Notes under the pieces: model-generated
The model's input: the letters and a program-made list of their open reading frames with translations, nothing else
What the model was told of the DNA's origin: nothing
Database searches by the model: none
Source of the DNA: CAZIKB01 sp964539665
Lineage (GTDB): Bacteria; Zhuqueibacterota; Zhuqueibacteria; Oceanimicrobiales; Oceanimicrobiaceae
Direction: 5' to 3'
Length of the DNA: 64,000 nt
Assembly: GCA_964539665.1 (NCBI GenBank)
Contig: CAZIKB010000002.1
Location: 62,001 to 126,000, forward strand
Part shown: piece after piece, positions 9,536 through 18,993 of the stretch
Layout: the number at the start of each line of letters is the position of its first letter
Numbering within the stretch: the first letter of the stretch is position 1
Made by a program: the position numbers and the translations under genes

Positions 9536-12500
9536 ATGAAACCACTGCGTTTACTTTTTGCTGACGATTCCTGGCAATACGATGGCAACACACCTGAAAA
9601 CCATCCTTTAGGCGGCGCCCATTCATCGTTTGTGTATCTGACCCGGGCATTAGCTGAACAGGGACACGATGTGCATGTTTATAACAATTGTAAATCTCCT
9701 GGTCTACTCCATGGCGTACATTACCACGTGATTGCAGATATTGTAGAAGCCAACAAATTTATTTACTCGGATGCCTTTATTTCACTGCGAAATCCACGCG
9801 TTTTTCGCGCCTGGATAAATGCCGGTGTGCGCATATTGTGGTCAGGTGACGCGGTTGACCAGCCCGTGCTGGGAGACTATTTAAAATCCAATGATGATGT
9901 CAGGCAGAATATTGATTACATATTCTGTAAAAGCAGGTGGCAGGCCTGGACATTTATGAACCATTTTAACTGGCCTGAGAATAAAATATTTGTAACCCGC
10001 AATGCGGTCTGGCCCGAGCATTTTCCAAAAGAGTTTATTGAACCTTCGGACAACAGATTGGTGTACACCAGCACACCTTTTCGCGGACTTGAGCTATTGT
10101 TAAAGCTTTTTCCAAAAATCAAAAGTCAGGTACCGGACTCTGAACTCCACCTGTTCAGCAGTTGGCAAGTTTACCAGCACAGCAAGAAGGCGGACGAGAA
10201 AAAGTATGGGTATATTTACAAATTAGCTGAACAACCGGGTGTGATTATGCACGGTTCGGTGGGACAAAAAAACCTGGCGGTTGAACTTGCAAAATGCCGG
10301 TTATTAGCCTATCCAAATACTTTTCATGAAACGTCTTGCCTTTCTGTGATGGAAGCGCTTGCCGCCGGATGTGCTGTCGTTACATCCTGGCTGGCTGCTT
10401 TACCTGAAACAGTGGGTCCCGGAGGGGCGCTCATTTCCGGCATTCCGGGTTCTGATGACTACAATGCTGCTTTTGTTGAAAACTGCGTCAGATTTTTGAA
10501 AGACCGGGCGTTTTGGCGCAAGACGGCAACGGCAGGCAGAGAATGGATTTTAAATCACTTCACCTGGGATAAAGTCGCAAAGGAGTGGACCGGACAGATA
10601 AATAAGCTCACTCAAAAAAACGAGATGAAAATCGCAGAAGTCAAAGGCTGGCCGCCTCAAAAAAATCAGAGTGGGAATGGCAAGTCTGAATTGGTTAATT
10701 GCCGCATCAGCAAGAATCAGAAAATTGTGAAACCGCTCCGCCTGGTTTTTGCGGACAATTCCTGGCCATTCGATGGCAGTACGCCCGAACACTCTCCATT
10801 GGGAGGAGCTCAGTCGTCCATGATTTATCTGACGCGGAAATTGGCAGCAATTGGTCATGACGTGCATGTATATAATAATTGCAACTCACCGGGTGAGTTT
10901 CATGGCGTTTATTATCATAAACTTGATGAGCTTGACAAAGCAAACAAATTTTTATTCGCCGACGGCTTTATTGCTTTACGCAATCCAACCTTTTTCAGAA
11001 ATTGGTTGAATGCAGCCGTCCGTATTTTATGGACTGGAGATGCGATTGACCAGCCAAACCTGCAAATACTTAAATCACAACAGGATGTTAGAAATAATAT
11101 TGATTATATTTTTTGTAAAAGTCAATGGCAGGCCTGGACATTTATCAATCATTTTAACTGGCCAACAGAAAAAATAATGGTCACCCGCAACGCGGTCTGG
11201 CCTGACTATTTCCCAGAAAAGTTTCCCGAACCTCAGGGAAGTCGACTGGTATATTCAAGCACCCCTTTTCGTGGTCTTGAATTGTTATTACGTTATTTTC
11301 CATCCATTCACAAAGCAGTTCCTGACGCCGAGCTTCATGTGTTCAGCAGCATGCAGGTTTATCAACAAAGCAAAGCAGAGGACCAGGAAAAATTCGGCCA
11401 TTTATACAAACTTGCTGAACAACCAGGTGTCATCATGCACGGTTCTGTCGGGCAGAGAGAACTTACAGCGGAACATGCAAAATGCAGGGTATTTGCTTAT
11501 CCGAATATTTTTCCGGAAACCTGTTGCACAGCAGCGATGGAGGCGATGGCGGCCGGTTGTGCTGTAGTGACATCTGAATTAGCCTGTATGCCGGAAACAG
11601 TTGGTCCGGGTGGAATTCTCATTTCAGGAATCCCGGGTACCAAAGAATACAATGACGCCTTTGTAGAAAATTGCATTCGTTTGTTCACAGACCAAACTTT
11701 GTGGCGCAAGACGGCGATGGCTGGTCGAGAGTGGATTTTAAACTACTTCACATGGGATAATGTCGCGCTGGAATGGAGCGAAAGGATAAATAAGCTCATT
11801 CAGAGAAGTCAGAAAAAATTGAATAAACTGGCAGGATGGCATCCTGAGAACAGCTCGAGAGAAGAGAATGCGCCTGAATTAGTTAGTCACGATAAGAACA
11901 AAATCAGAGAAACGTGGGAACCATTACGTCTGATTTTTGCAGATAATTCTCTGGCTTACGATGGCAATACACCGGATTACTTTCCATTAAGCGCTCCCCA
12001 TTCAGCGTTGGTTTACTTAACGAGAGAGCTTGCCGCGCTTGGGCATGATGTTCATGTGTATAACAACTGCGGTTCATCGGGATTATTCCAAGGTGTTCAT
12101 TATCATAAATTTATCGAGCTTATCGCTGTTAACAATATTGAATATGCTGAGGCCTTTATTTCACTTCAAAATCCGACATATTTCAGCAGTTGGTTAAATG
12201 CAGGTGTACGCATATTGTGGACTCAGGATACTTTTGACCAGCCACACCTTCATACGCTTAAATTCCAGGAAGATGTCAGGCAAAATATCGATTGTATTTT
12301 TTGTGTCAGCAAATGGCAGGCCTGGACTTACCTGAATCATTTTCACTGGTCCACCGAAAAAGTTTTTATTTCTCACAACGGTGTTTGGCCGGAGTATTTT
12401 CCCAAAAAGTTTGCAGAACCTGAAGGGCGTCGATTGGTATACACAAACACACCTTTAAAAGGGCTTGAACTGTTGTTACGACTTTTTCCTGAAATTCGCC

Positions 12501-13060
12501 GTCTGGTTCCGGACGCCGAGCTTCATGTATTTAGCAACATGCCAGATTACCAGCAAAGCAAAGAACATGCGCAAATAGAGTATATCCGTTTACACAAACA
12601 TGCTGAGCAAACAGGTGTGATTCTTCATAGTCCGATTAGGCAGAAGGACTTAGCAGCCGAGCTTTCAAAATGCAGGGTATTTGCTTATCCCAATGCTATC
12701 CCTGAAATAACTGGTTCTTCAGTGATGGAAGCGCTGGCGGCTGGCTGTTCGGTGGTGACTTCACAGCTGGGCACTTTGAGAGAAACGGTTGAGAATGGCA
12801 GGATTTTAATCCCGGGAATACCAGATACAGAGGAATACAATCAAGCCTTTGTGTCAAATTGTGTCCGTCTGCTAAAAGATAACTCTTTTTGGCGAAAGAG
12901 AGCAAAAGCAGGTAAGGATAACATCTTAAATCATTTTACCTGGAACAAGGTCGCGCTTGAATGGACAAAGCAGATAAATAAACTCGTTCACGAACGTCAG
13001 GCAGAAGTGGCAAATCTTGAAGGATGGCAGCCGCTTAGCAGTTGGAGGAATAAAGATTGA
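9536..13060 (+). CDS. Tandem GT4-like glycosyltransferase with three homologous domains
   Basis: The 1174-aa product contains three ~390-aa copies starting near residues 1, 398 and 795, with Lys/Glu/Asn-rich linkers. Domains 1 and 2 keep PLGG, TSTPFRGL or SSTPFRGL, MHGSVGQ and E-x7-E. Domain 3 keeps E-x7-E (PEITGSSVMEA), but PLGG has become PLSA, FRGL has become LKGL and MHGSVGQ has become LHSPIRQ, so it may be inactive or have changed substrate. The domain count rises 1, 2, 3 across the three units of this region. There is no obvious Shine-Dalgarno. The next gene starts 24 bases after the stop. Confidence 0.88.
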   Translation: MKPLRLLFADDSWQYDGNTPENHPLGGAHSSFVYLTRALAEQGHDVHVYNNCKSPGLLHGVHYHVIADIVEANKFIYSDAFISLRNPRVFRAWINAGVRILWSGDAVDQPVLGDYLKSNDDVRQNIDYIFCKSRWQAWTFMNHFNWPENKIFVTRNAVWPEHFPKEFIEPSDNRLVYTSTPFRGLELLLKLFPKIKSQVPDSELHLFSSWQVYQHSKKADEKKYGYIYKLAEQPGVIMHGSVGQKNLAVELAKCRLLAYPNTFHETSCLSVMEALAAGCAVVTSWLAALPETVGPGGALISGIPGSDDYNAAFVENCVRFLKDRAFWRKTATAGREWILNHFTWDKVAKEWTGQINKLTQKNEMKIAEVKGWPPQKNQSGNGKSELVNCRISKNQKIVKPLRLVFADNSWPFDGSTPEHSPLGGAQSSMIYLTRKLAAIGHDVHVYNNCNSPGEFHGVYYHKLDELDKANKFLFADGFIALRNPTFFRNWLNAAVRILWTGDAIDQPNLQILKSQQDVRNNIDYIFCKSQWQAWTFINHFNWPTEKIMVTRNAVWPDYFPEKFPEPQGSRLVYSSTPFRGLELLLRYFPSIHKAVPDAELHVFSSMQVYQQSKAEDQEKFGHLYKLAEQPGVIMHGSVGQRELTAEHAKCRVFAYPNIFPETCCTAAMEAMAAGCAVVTSELACMPETVGPGGILISGIPGTKEYNDAFVENCIRLFTDQTLWRKTAMAGREWILNYFTWDNVALEWSERINKLIQRSQKKLNKLAGWHPENSSREENAPELVSHDKNKIRETWEPLRLIFADNSLAYDGNTPDYFPLSAPHSALVYLTRELAALGHDVHVYNNCGSSGLFQGVHYHKFIELIAVNNIEYAEAFISLQNPTYFSSWLNAGVRILWTQDTFDQPHLHTLKFQEDVRQNIDCIFCVSKWQAWTYLNHFHWSTEKVFISHNGVWPEYFPKKFAEPEGRRLVYTNTPLKGLELLLRLFPEIRRLVPDAELHVFSNMPDYQQSKEHAQIEYIRLHKHAEQTGVILHSPIRQKDLAAELSKCRVFAYPNAIPEITGSSVMEALAAGCSVVTSQLGTLRETVENGRILIPGIPDTEEYNQAFVSNCVRLLKDNSFWRKRAKAGKDNILNHFTWNKVALEWTKQINKLVHERQAEVANLEGWQPLSSWRNKD

Positions 13061-13084
13061 TGGTAAATCGTTCGGATATCCAGA

Positions 13085-16000
13085 ATGGGTAAGATACTGA
13101 AAATTCTTGCCAGTACAAAATTACCAAAAAACACAATCTTCAGTGATAGATTTGTAGCGGAATGCTGTGAGACCTTTCATTTTCACTTTCGAAATTTACG
13201 ATTTGAGGTTACTCGGGATGATTTTTTACAATTACGGCAGGCTTTAAGAGAAATTGAAGAAAACTACGTCAGACATGGCGAACCAAAATCTCACCATCAC
13301 CTGGAATTATGCCGGGCAGTTTTAAATCCACAGAATAGCTCTCAAGAGCTGTCAGTAGAGCTTTGTGAAAATATCTATAAGAAATATTTCACTGGCTGGG
13401 ACTCCCATTTTCATAATGAAGACACTTTTATTCATTTGCACTGGCGCGATATGCGTATCGAAATGAGCAATGCCGAATTTATTGAGTTTGGCAAAGCCGT
13501 ATCGCAAGCCTATAAAAAATTGCAGTCATACCAATATAAATCGCTCTCAGAAGTTTTTGATTTACTTGACAGGGAAAAGATTATTTATGCAGTCATACGT
13601 AACTGGGAAAAACTTCCTGAAAATGTCGAAGTGGGGCCGCACAGCGATCTTGACCTGCTAATTCATCCGCATCATGTAGAGCTGTTTGACGATTTGCTGG
13701 ATTCACAACTTACTACTACCCTGCCCTATCGGGTTCAACGTTCTGTTGATGTTCTGACGTCGGACGAGAAGAAATCGTACATTTTAATAGATGTTCGTCA
13801 GCCAGGAGATGGCTATTTCTCTGACGAGCTCGCCTGGCGCATGTTGAATCGTCGAATACGTCATAAAAATTTCTGGGTTTTACACCCGGAAGATCATCTG
13901 GCAGGTCTGGCCTGTCACATTTTATTCCATAAAGGTTTTGTTGGCAAAGGCTATCCTAACAAATTGCGCTGGCTCGCCAGTCATGTCAGTAAATGGCCGT
14001 TTTCGATTTTTCAAGAGAATGACATCACACCTTTTCTCACCAAAATTGTTAATGAAAGTAATATTGATTATGCACAACCGAACGACCTGACTGTTCAACC
14101 TGTTATCCCATTACTATTTGAGGTTGATAATTTGCTGACCAGTAGATTTATGCAATTTGGTCAACAATCCATATTTTCCAGAGTGTACAAAATTAAATTA
14201 AATAAAAAGAAACAGGTCATTGTTAAGCAAACAAATGCTGAATTTGCCAGGCATGAATTCAATTTACTTAGTAACCTGAAATCAGAATATTTTCCAGAGG
14301 TTTGGGATTTTGAACAACATAATGACTATTCATTTTTTCGCGAGGAATTTGTCGACGGCGTCACCCTGTTTCAAGCTCGCGCACTCATTAACAACTGGAC
14401 AATTACAGAAGTCAGGGAATTTGTCAGGCAGAGTATTGAATTGGTACAGACCCTTGAAACCTTGAAAATTCAACACAGGGACTTTCGGGCCGACAATTTA
14501 ATCATTTCAGCAAATGGGCCGGTTCTCATCGATTTTGGTTGGGCAACATCTGACCAATTCCCGATGGACGAGCCAAACGGCTCCGGGCTGGGAAAAGAAG
14601 CTCGACCGCCAGACGGAGGGCCGTACGATCCTTATGGCCTGGGAATGGTAATTCATCTCCATATACAACCATGTTTCCCTGAATTTGAAGAATTATCTCA
14701 GACGCTTCTTGCTGGTAGAAGTTACAAACCAGTGGATTGGACTCAGATACAAGGTTTATTGAATAACATTGAAGAAAAAACCTATTCCAGTGACGTTGAG
14801 AATTTTATTACTTTAAGTGAATTTGGACGTTATCAAAATGCGGCGCGCTTAGTAAATGCAGTCGCTGATTCAACCGATGAAAAGGTGGCTTTCTGGCTGG
14901 CATACCTACAATCTTTACTTGATGAGCAGCCATTCCCATCGAATATTATTGTCCCGGAAAAACTTCTTGAAAATGAAAGTCTATTGAGTCGATTGATTCA
15001 AGTATGTTTGAGCGCTCAGGACATTCACTATTTTTTGCCATTGCTGAGCAAACTCATGCGCTCGTATTTCAATATTTGTAGTGATTGTGAGTCAGAGTTG
15101 TTTGACTTAATTGACAGACATTTCAATCAATTGTTGCCTGTGACCGGGATAATAAAATTAAGAGAATTCTACAAAAAGGTGAACCGGCAGAAAATATGGA
15201 TAAACCTGTATATCCCCTATTTACTGGAAAATGGCACAGAAGAAGAACAGCGCGATTTTCTGCAAAAATCAGGAGAGGTCAAAGAAAATCTTACCAGTCA
15301 TTCATATTCTGCAATTGCACAAATGTATTTTAATTCAGGAGACCGGGATAAAGCGGAATATTATGCTAATCACAGCCTTCAACACGATCCTTATATGGTC
15401 GCATGTGCCAGAATTATGGCGGTTTGTGCTGAACAAAGAAAAAATGTGGATGACGCCATACGTTGGTGGACACATTTTCAAATCCTGAAAGGAAAAGATA
15501 AAGAAGCCAGGCATCATCTTTCTGAATTGAAGTATCAAAAATATTTGAATAAAAATGAGAAAAACACCTCGGCTGCCACAGCTATCAGGACGGAGAATCC
15601 AGGAGAAATCACTCAGAATATAAAACAGCTTTTAAATTTGAATGAAACTGAAATGGCGCTTTGCTATTTGGAAAAACTAAAACAAGTTTTGCCGGCAAAT
15701 AAGCATTCCGAAACAATAATTAAACAGATAGAAGCAATCATCGCAAAAAGACAAAACAGCTCTTCTTCACTCCATATTGTTATTCCGCCGTTGACAGAAG
15801 ATACTTATGCTGAAAATCACGCAGTGGTAAAACGCCAGCTCGAAAAACTAATCAAGACTGAACAAGGAAGACATCCAATTATCATATCCAGGTACAATGA
15901 TATTATGGCAATTGATGGTGATGCTGACAAAGCAAAACCTGCCGTCGAGAATCCATCACAGCAAGTTATTCCGTTAACCTCAATAGAAACAAAAGCAAAT

Positions 16001-16348
16001 GTAACAGCCACCTCGTCGGAAAGTGAGAAAGTTCACTCACTATTTCAAAAGGGTAGCCATTTGATTAAAGCAGGCAAACTGATTGATGGGCTGGAAGTTA
16101 TTTCCCAGGGGCTTGAGCTTAATCCACAACACTTTGATACCCTGCAAATGTTGGGCGATCTCTATCAGCAATTAGGTAAAGAGGCGGAGGCTAAACAAAT
16201 GTGGGAATTGGCGCTGGCTCAAGAGCCCAATAATTTTGAATTAATAAAGAAGATTAACAAGGTAACCACATCCGCTACTGCTGGAGAGATGGACTCCCTG
16301 TTAGCCGAGTTAACCAATCTGGTGGATTCAAATAAACCTGGCAGCTAA
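13085..16348 (+). CDS. Multidomain nucleotidyltransferase-like / kinase-like / TPR protein
   Basis: This 1087-aa protein is an unusual fusion. Residues ~25-65 and ~105-150 are two copies of a short domain (FHFHFRNLRFEV..DDF and FIHLHWRDMRIEM..AEF). Residues ~165-300 hold a nucleotidyltransferase-like fold with a DxD pair at D188 and D190 (HSDLDLL). Residues ~360-560 look like a protein- or sugar-kinase fold, with HRDFRADN at 464-471 and DFG at 483-485. The C-terminal ~400 residues are helical with TPR units, the clearest at the end (A.QMWELALAQEPNN). The role may be phosphorylation or nucleotidyl transfer on a lipid or sugar, or scaffolding; the substrate is unknown. It follows the triple GT gene by 24 bases. 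Confidence 0.72.
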   Translation: MGKILKILASTKLPKNTIFSDRFVAECCETFHFHFRNLRFEVTRDDFLQLRQALREIEENYVRHGEPKSHHHLELCRAVLNPQNSSQELSVELCENIYKKYFTGWDSHFHNEDTFIHLHWRDMRIEMSNAEFIEFGKAVSQAYKKLQSYQYKSLSEVFDLLDREKIIYAVIRNWEKLPENVEVGPHSDLDLLIHPHHVELFDDLLDSQLTTTLPYRVQRSVDVLTSDEKKSYILIDVRQPGDGYFSDELAWRMLNRRIRHKNFWVLHPEDHLAGLACHILFHKGFVGKGYPNKLRWLASHVSKWPFSIFQENDITPFLTKIVNESNIDYAQPNDLTVQPVIPLLFEVDNLLTSRFMQFGQQSIFSRVYKIKLNKKKQVIVKQTNAEFARHEFNLLSNLKSEYFPEVWDFEQHNDYSFFREEFVDGVTLFQARALINNWTITEVREFVRQSIELVQTLETLKIQHRDFRADNLIISANGPVLIDFGWATSDQFPMDEPNGSGLGKEARPPDGGPYDPYGLGMVIHLHIQPCFPEFEELSQTLLAGRSYKPVDWTQIQGLLNNIEEKTYSSDVENFITLSEFGRYQNAARLVNAVADSTDEKVAFWLAYLQSLLDEQPFPSNIIVPEKLLENESLLSRLIQVCLSAQDIHYFLPLLSKLMRSYFNICSDCESELFDLIDRHFNQLLPVTGIIKLREFYKKVNRQKIWINLYIPYLLENGTEEEQRDFLQKSGEVKENLTSHSYSAIAQMYFNSGDRDKAEYYANHSLQHDPYMVACARIMAVCAEQRKNVDDAIRWWTHFQILKGKDKEARHHLSELKYQKYLNKNEKNTSAATAIRTENPGEITQNIKQLLNLNETEMALCYLEKLKQVLPANKHSETIIKQIEAIIAKRQNSSSSLHIVIPPLTEDTYAENHAVVKRQLEKLIKTEQGRHPIIISRYNDIMAIDGDADKAKPAVENPSQQVIPLTSIETKANVTATSSESEKVHSLFQKGSHLIKAGKLIDGLEVISQGLELNPQHFDTLQMLGDLYQQLGKEAEAKQMWELALAQEPNNFELIKKINKVTTSATAGEMDSLLAELTNLVDSNKPGS

Positions 16349-16374
16349 TATGCAATTAATTAGCTTATAATTTC

Positions 16375-17442
16375 ATGAAAAAAGCAAATATCCACATTTT
16401 CCAGTACGCTTCCAATCCTGTTTGCTCACCGTATCGATTAGATTACCCTGGCGATCTTTTAAATCAACAGCAAGGTATTACAGTTACCCGATTTACAAAA
16501 TTGAATGCAAAAGTGCTCAGGGAAGTCATCAACCATGCTGATATGCTAATTGTACAAAGACTGCCGATGTCTCCTGTCGTCAACAAAATATTTGCTGAGT
16601 TGCATAAACGCGGCATACTCATGATTTTTGAAATTGACGATGATCTGCTGCATCTTAATCCCAATTCTGAATATGCGAAACAGGTCCCTGAAGATTATGG
16701 ACTTAGAATAACCAACAGTATTCTGGCAAGCCAGGCAGTTCAATGCAGTACCTTTGCTCTGGCTGATAAAATTTCGAAATACCATCCTGAAGTCGCTGTT
16801 TTAGAAAACCAATTGCCCAAGATTCCTGCCTTTTCCGAAAAGGATTTCACAAATCGTCCTGTAATAATTGGTTATGCCGCTGGAGAACACCACCTGACAG
16901 ACTGGCTGATCATCAAAGATCAATATAATCTAATTATATCTGAGTTAGAATCATCTGGACATAATCTCGAAACCTGGATAATTGGCGATTTAGCCATTTT
17001 TGAATCACTAACAACTAAACGTAAAAAATTCTTCCCTCTTCTCCCCTGCCTAAAATATTTAGAGTTATTAAAACTTTTTGATATTTCAATTATTCCCTTA
17101 GCGGATACTGAATTTAATCAGTGTAAATCTGACATTAAATTTTTAGAATCAGCAGCTTGTGGTGCAGTGGTTCTGGCGAGCAGTGTTGTTTATTCAAACG
17201 CAATTAAAAACGGGGAAACCGGACTCTTGTATGGTAGCGCAGAAGAATTTGGAGATTATTTGAAAGAGCTGGTTTCCAATCATGAACAGAGAACTATAAT
17301 AGCCCAAAATGCCCATAAATATGTATCAAAAAACCGGCTTTTAGAACGACATATTTCCAATTGGGAAAACACCTACTTAAACTGGTATGGGAATCGAGAA
17401 GAGCTGCTCAGAAATACTCCAGTCTTTTGTCAGTCAAAATAG
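16375..17442 (+). CDS. Glycosyltransferase, GT-B (family 1/4-like)
   Basis: 355 aa. The N-terminus contains FEIDDDLLHL, common in GT1/4-like proteins of surface polysaccharide loci. The C-terminal half has IIPLADTEFNQCKSDIKFLE, then AACGAVVLAS and NGETGLLYGSAEEF, typical of the Glycos_transf_1 donor-binding domain. It probably transfers a sugar from a nucleotide donor in the cytoplasm. It starts 26 bases after the 13085 gene without a Shine-Dalgarno and is the last gene before a 477-base gap, so it may end a transcription unit. Confidence 0.8.
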   Translation: MKKANIHIFQYASNPVCSPYRLDYPGDLLNQQQGITVTRFTKLNAKVLREVINHADMLIVQRLPMSPVVNKIFAELHKRGILMIFEIDDDLLHLNPNSEYAKQVPEDYGLRITNSILASQAVQCSTFALADKISKYHPEVAVLENQLPKIPAFSEKDFTNRPVIIGYAAGEHHLTDWLIIKDQYNLIISELESSGHNLETWIIGDLAIFESLTTKRKKFFPLLPCLKYLELLKLFDISIIPLADTEFNQCKSDIKFLESAACGAVVLASSVVYSNAIKNGETGLLYGSAEEFGDYLKELVSNHEQRTIIAQNAHKYVSKNRLLERHISNWENTYLNWYGNREELLRNTPVFCQSK

Positions 17443-17919
17443 AATTAATCGTATTTCACCAATCTTTAGATTTTATTTACCTTGCCGATATTCATTTTAG
17501 CCCTAATTGACATGCAAAATTATAACTGATATTTATACAGTTAAATTATTTGAGTGGTAAAGGATTTTGGATAAGCGCTGCAGGATGTTTATCCAACTTG
17601 ATAGGATTTCTGCGTGCTAAAAATCGAATTTAAAATCTCCTGACGATATATTTTCCCGTTTGGCACATATTTAAAATATCCTATATATTTTGCACAAAGT
17701 CATGGCAACAATGACTAAATATTACACATTTTTAATTTGATATTAGTGCTGATAAATTTAGTTGTTAGAAACTTTGGGCGATACATATTAAATAACAATG
17801 GTCTTGTTCCAGCAGGCACGACATGTGACTGACATGGCGGAGCTGTATATAGTGGAACCATTCCTGATTATCATCACAATATTGACTGACATACAATTTA
17901 AAATAATAATAATATAATT
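17443..17919. other. 477-base AT-rich intergenic region, likely promoter/leader region
   Basis: No ORF, RNA gene or repeat family member is visible. It contains a TTGACA at 17507-17512 with no good -10 partner. Nearer the next gene, TTGACT (17882-17887) lies 16 bases before TAATAA (17904-17909), a weak sigma70-like arrangement. The 10-mer TGACTGACAT occurs twice (17826-17835 and 17884-17893). This is the longest non-repeat gap in the window and separates the glycosyltransferase block from the sugar-synthesis block, so a promoter here is plausible but unproven. Confidence 0.45.
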
Positions 17920-18855
17920 ATGGATCATATACTGGTTACAGGTGGCGCCGGTTACCTGGGTTCTATTTTATGTGAACATTTACTCGACGCTGGATACCAG
18001 GTCACGGTAGTCGACAATCTGATGTATCAACAGAAAAGTCTGTTCCACCTTTGCGCCAATCCACAATTCGATTTTGTGTTTGGCGATGCCCGGCATGAAA
18101 GGCTAATGCATAGTCTGGTAAAAAAAGCGGATGTGCTTATCCCTATGGCTGGAATCGTTGGTGTTGCTGGCTGTGAACGGGATCCCTGGTTGGCAAAAAC
18201 GGTCAACCTGGAGGCCGTTCGCTTGCTTAACCGGCTGCGCAGCCCCCAACAGCTCGTGGTTATCCCCACAACCAACAGCGGTTATGGTACCAATTCTGGT
18301 AAAATCGTATGTACCGAAGACACACCGCTGGAGCCTATCTCTCTCTATGGCCGCACAAAAGTAAAAGCTGAGGCTGAGATGCTGGCGACTGCGAATGTAA
18401 TCAGCCTGCGTCTGGCGACGGTATTTGGCATGTCGCCCAGGCTGCGTATAGACTTACTGGTAAACCATTTTGTCTGTACCGCAATCACTGAAGGATTCAT
18501 TGTTATTTTTGAGAAAAACTTTAAACGCAATTACATCCATATCCGTGACGTTGCTGATTGTATTCTGCATTGCCTGGAACACTCAGATCAAATGGTTGGA
18601 CGACCGTACAATTTAGGGCTGGACGATGCCAATTATTCTAAAGAAGAACTTGCGCTGAAAGTCAAAGAATATGTACCAGACTTTTACATACATTTCTCGG
18701 ATTCCGGCCGTGATCCCGACCAGAGAAACTACATTGTCTCCAACCAACGGTTGCATGAAGCCGGATTCGTTGCCCGCCGCTCTCTGGATGCCGGCATTAA
18801 AGAGCTGCTGAAGGGCTATAGAATTATGGGTCGCAGTCAATTTAAAAATAAATAG
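17920..18855 (+). CDS. NAD-dependent nucleotide-sugar epimerase/dehydratase (SDR)
   Basis: 311 aa. The Rossmann motif TGGAGYLG is at residues 7-14. The catalytic Y143-x3-K147 lies in YGRTK, with a Thr/Ser-rich TTNSGYG near 117-123 supplying the third catalytic residue. This fits extended SDRs that epimerise, dehydrate or reduce NDP-sugars. The length is usual for the family. No Shine-Dalgarno precedes the ATG, and the leader is a run of AAT/ATA. It heads a block with a GDP-fucose-synthase-like reductase, a split transketolase and a 3-dehydratase-like DegT protein, so it probably works on the same deoxysugar. The exact reaction cannot be read from sequence. Confidence 0.85.
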   Translation: MDHILVTGGAGYLGSILCEHLLDAGYQVTVVDNLMYQQKSLFHLCANPQFDFVFGDARHERLMHSLVKKADVLIPMAGIVGVAGCERDPWLAKTVNLEAVRLLNRLRSPQQLVVIPTTNSGYGTNSGKIVCTEDTPLEPISLYGRTKVKAEAEMLATANVISLRLATVFGMSPRLRIDLLVNHFVCTAITEGFIVIFEKNFKRNYIHIRDVADCILHCLEHSDQMVGRPYNLGLDDANYSKEELALKVKEYVPDFYIHFSDSGRDPDQRNYIVSNQRLHEAGFVARRSLDAGIKELLKGYRIMGRSQFKNK

Positions 18856-18993
18856 AATGACCATCAGTAAAACACCTTGCTGTACGTGAAATCATGCGCT
18901 GCAAGAAAAAAGATTATTCCGAAGAAGAAAAAGATAGTGCAGGACGTTTAATTCAACCATTTCAAGAACTCTCCATAACCGAAGTGGAGGAAG

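Noticed and set aside
17507..17512. TTGACA considered as a -35 box
   Set aside because: No acceptable -10 hexamer at 16-18 bases, and it is more than 400 bases from the next gene.
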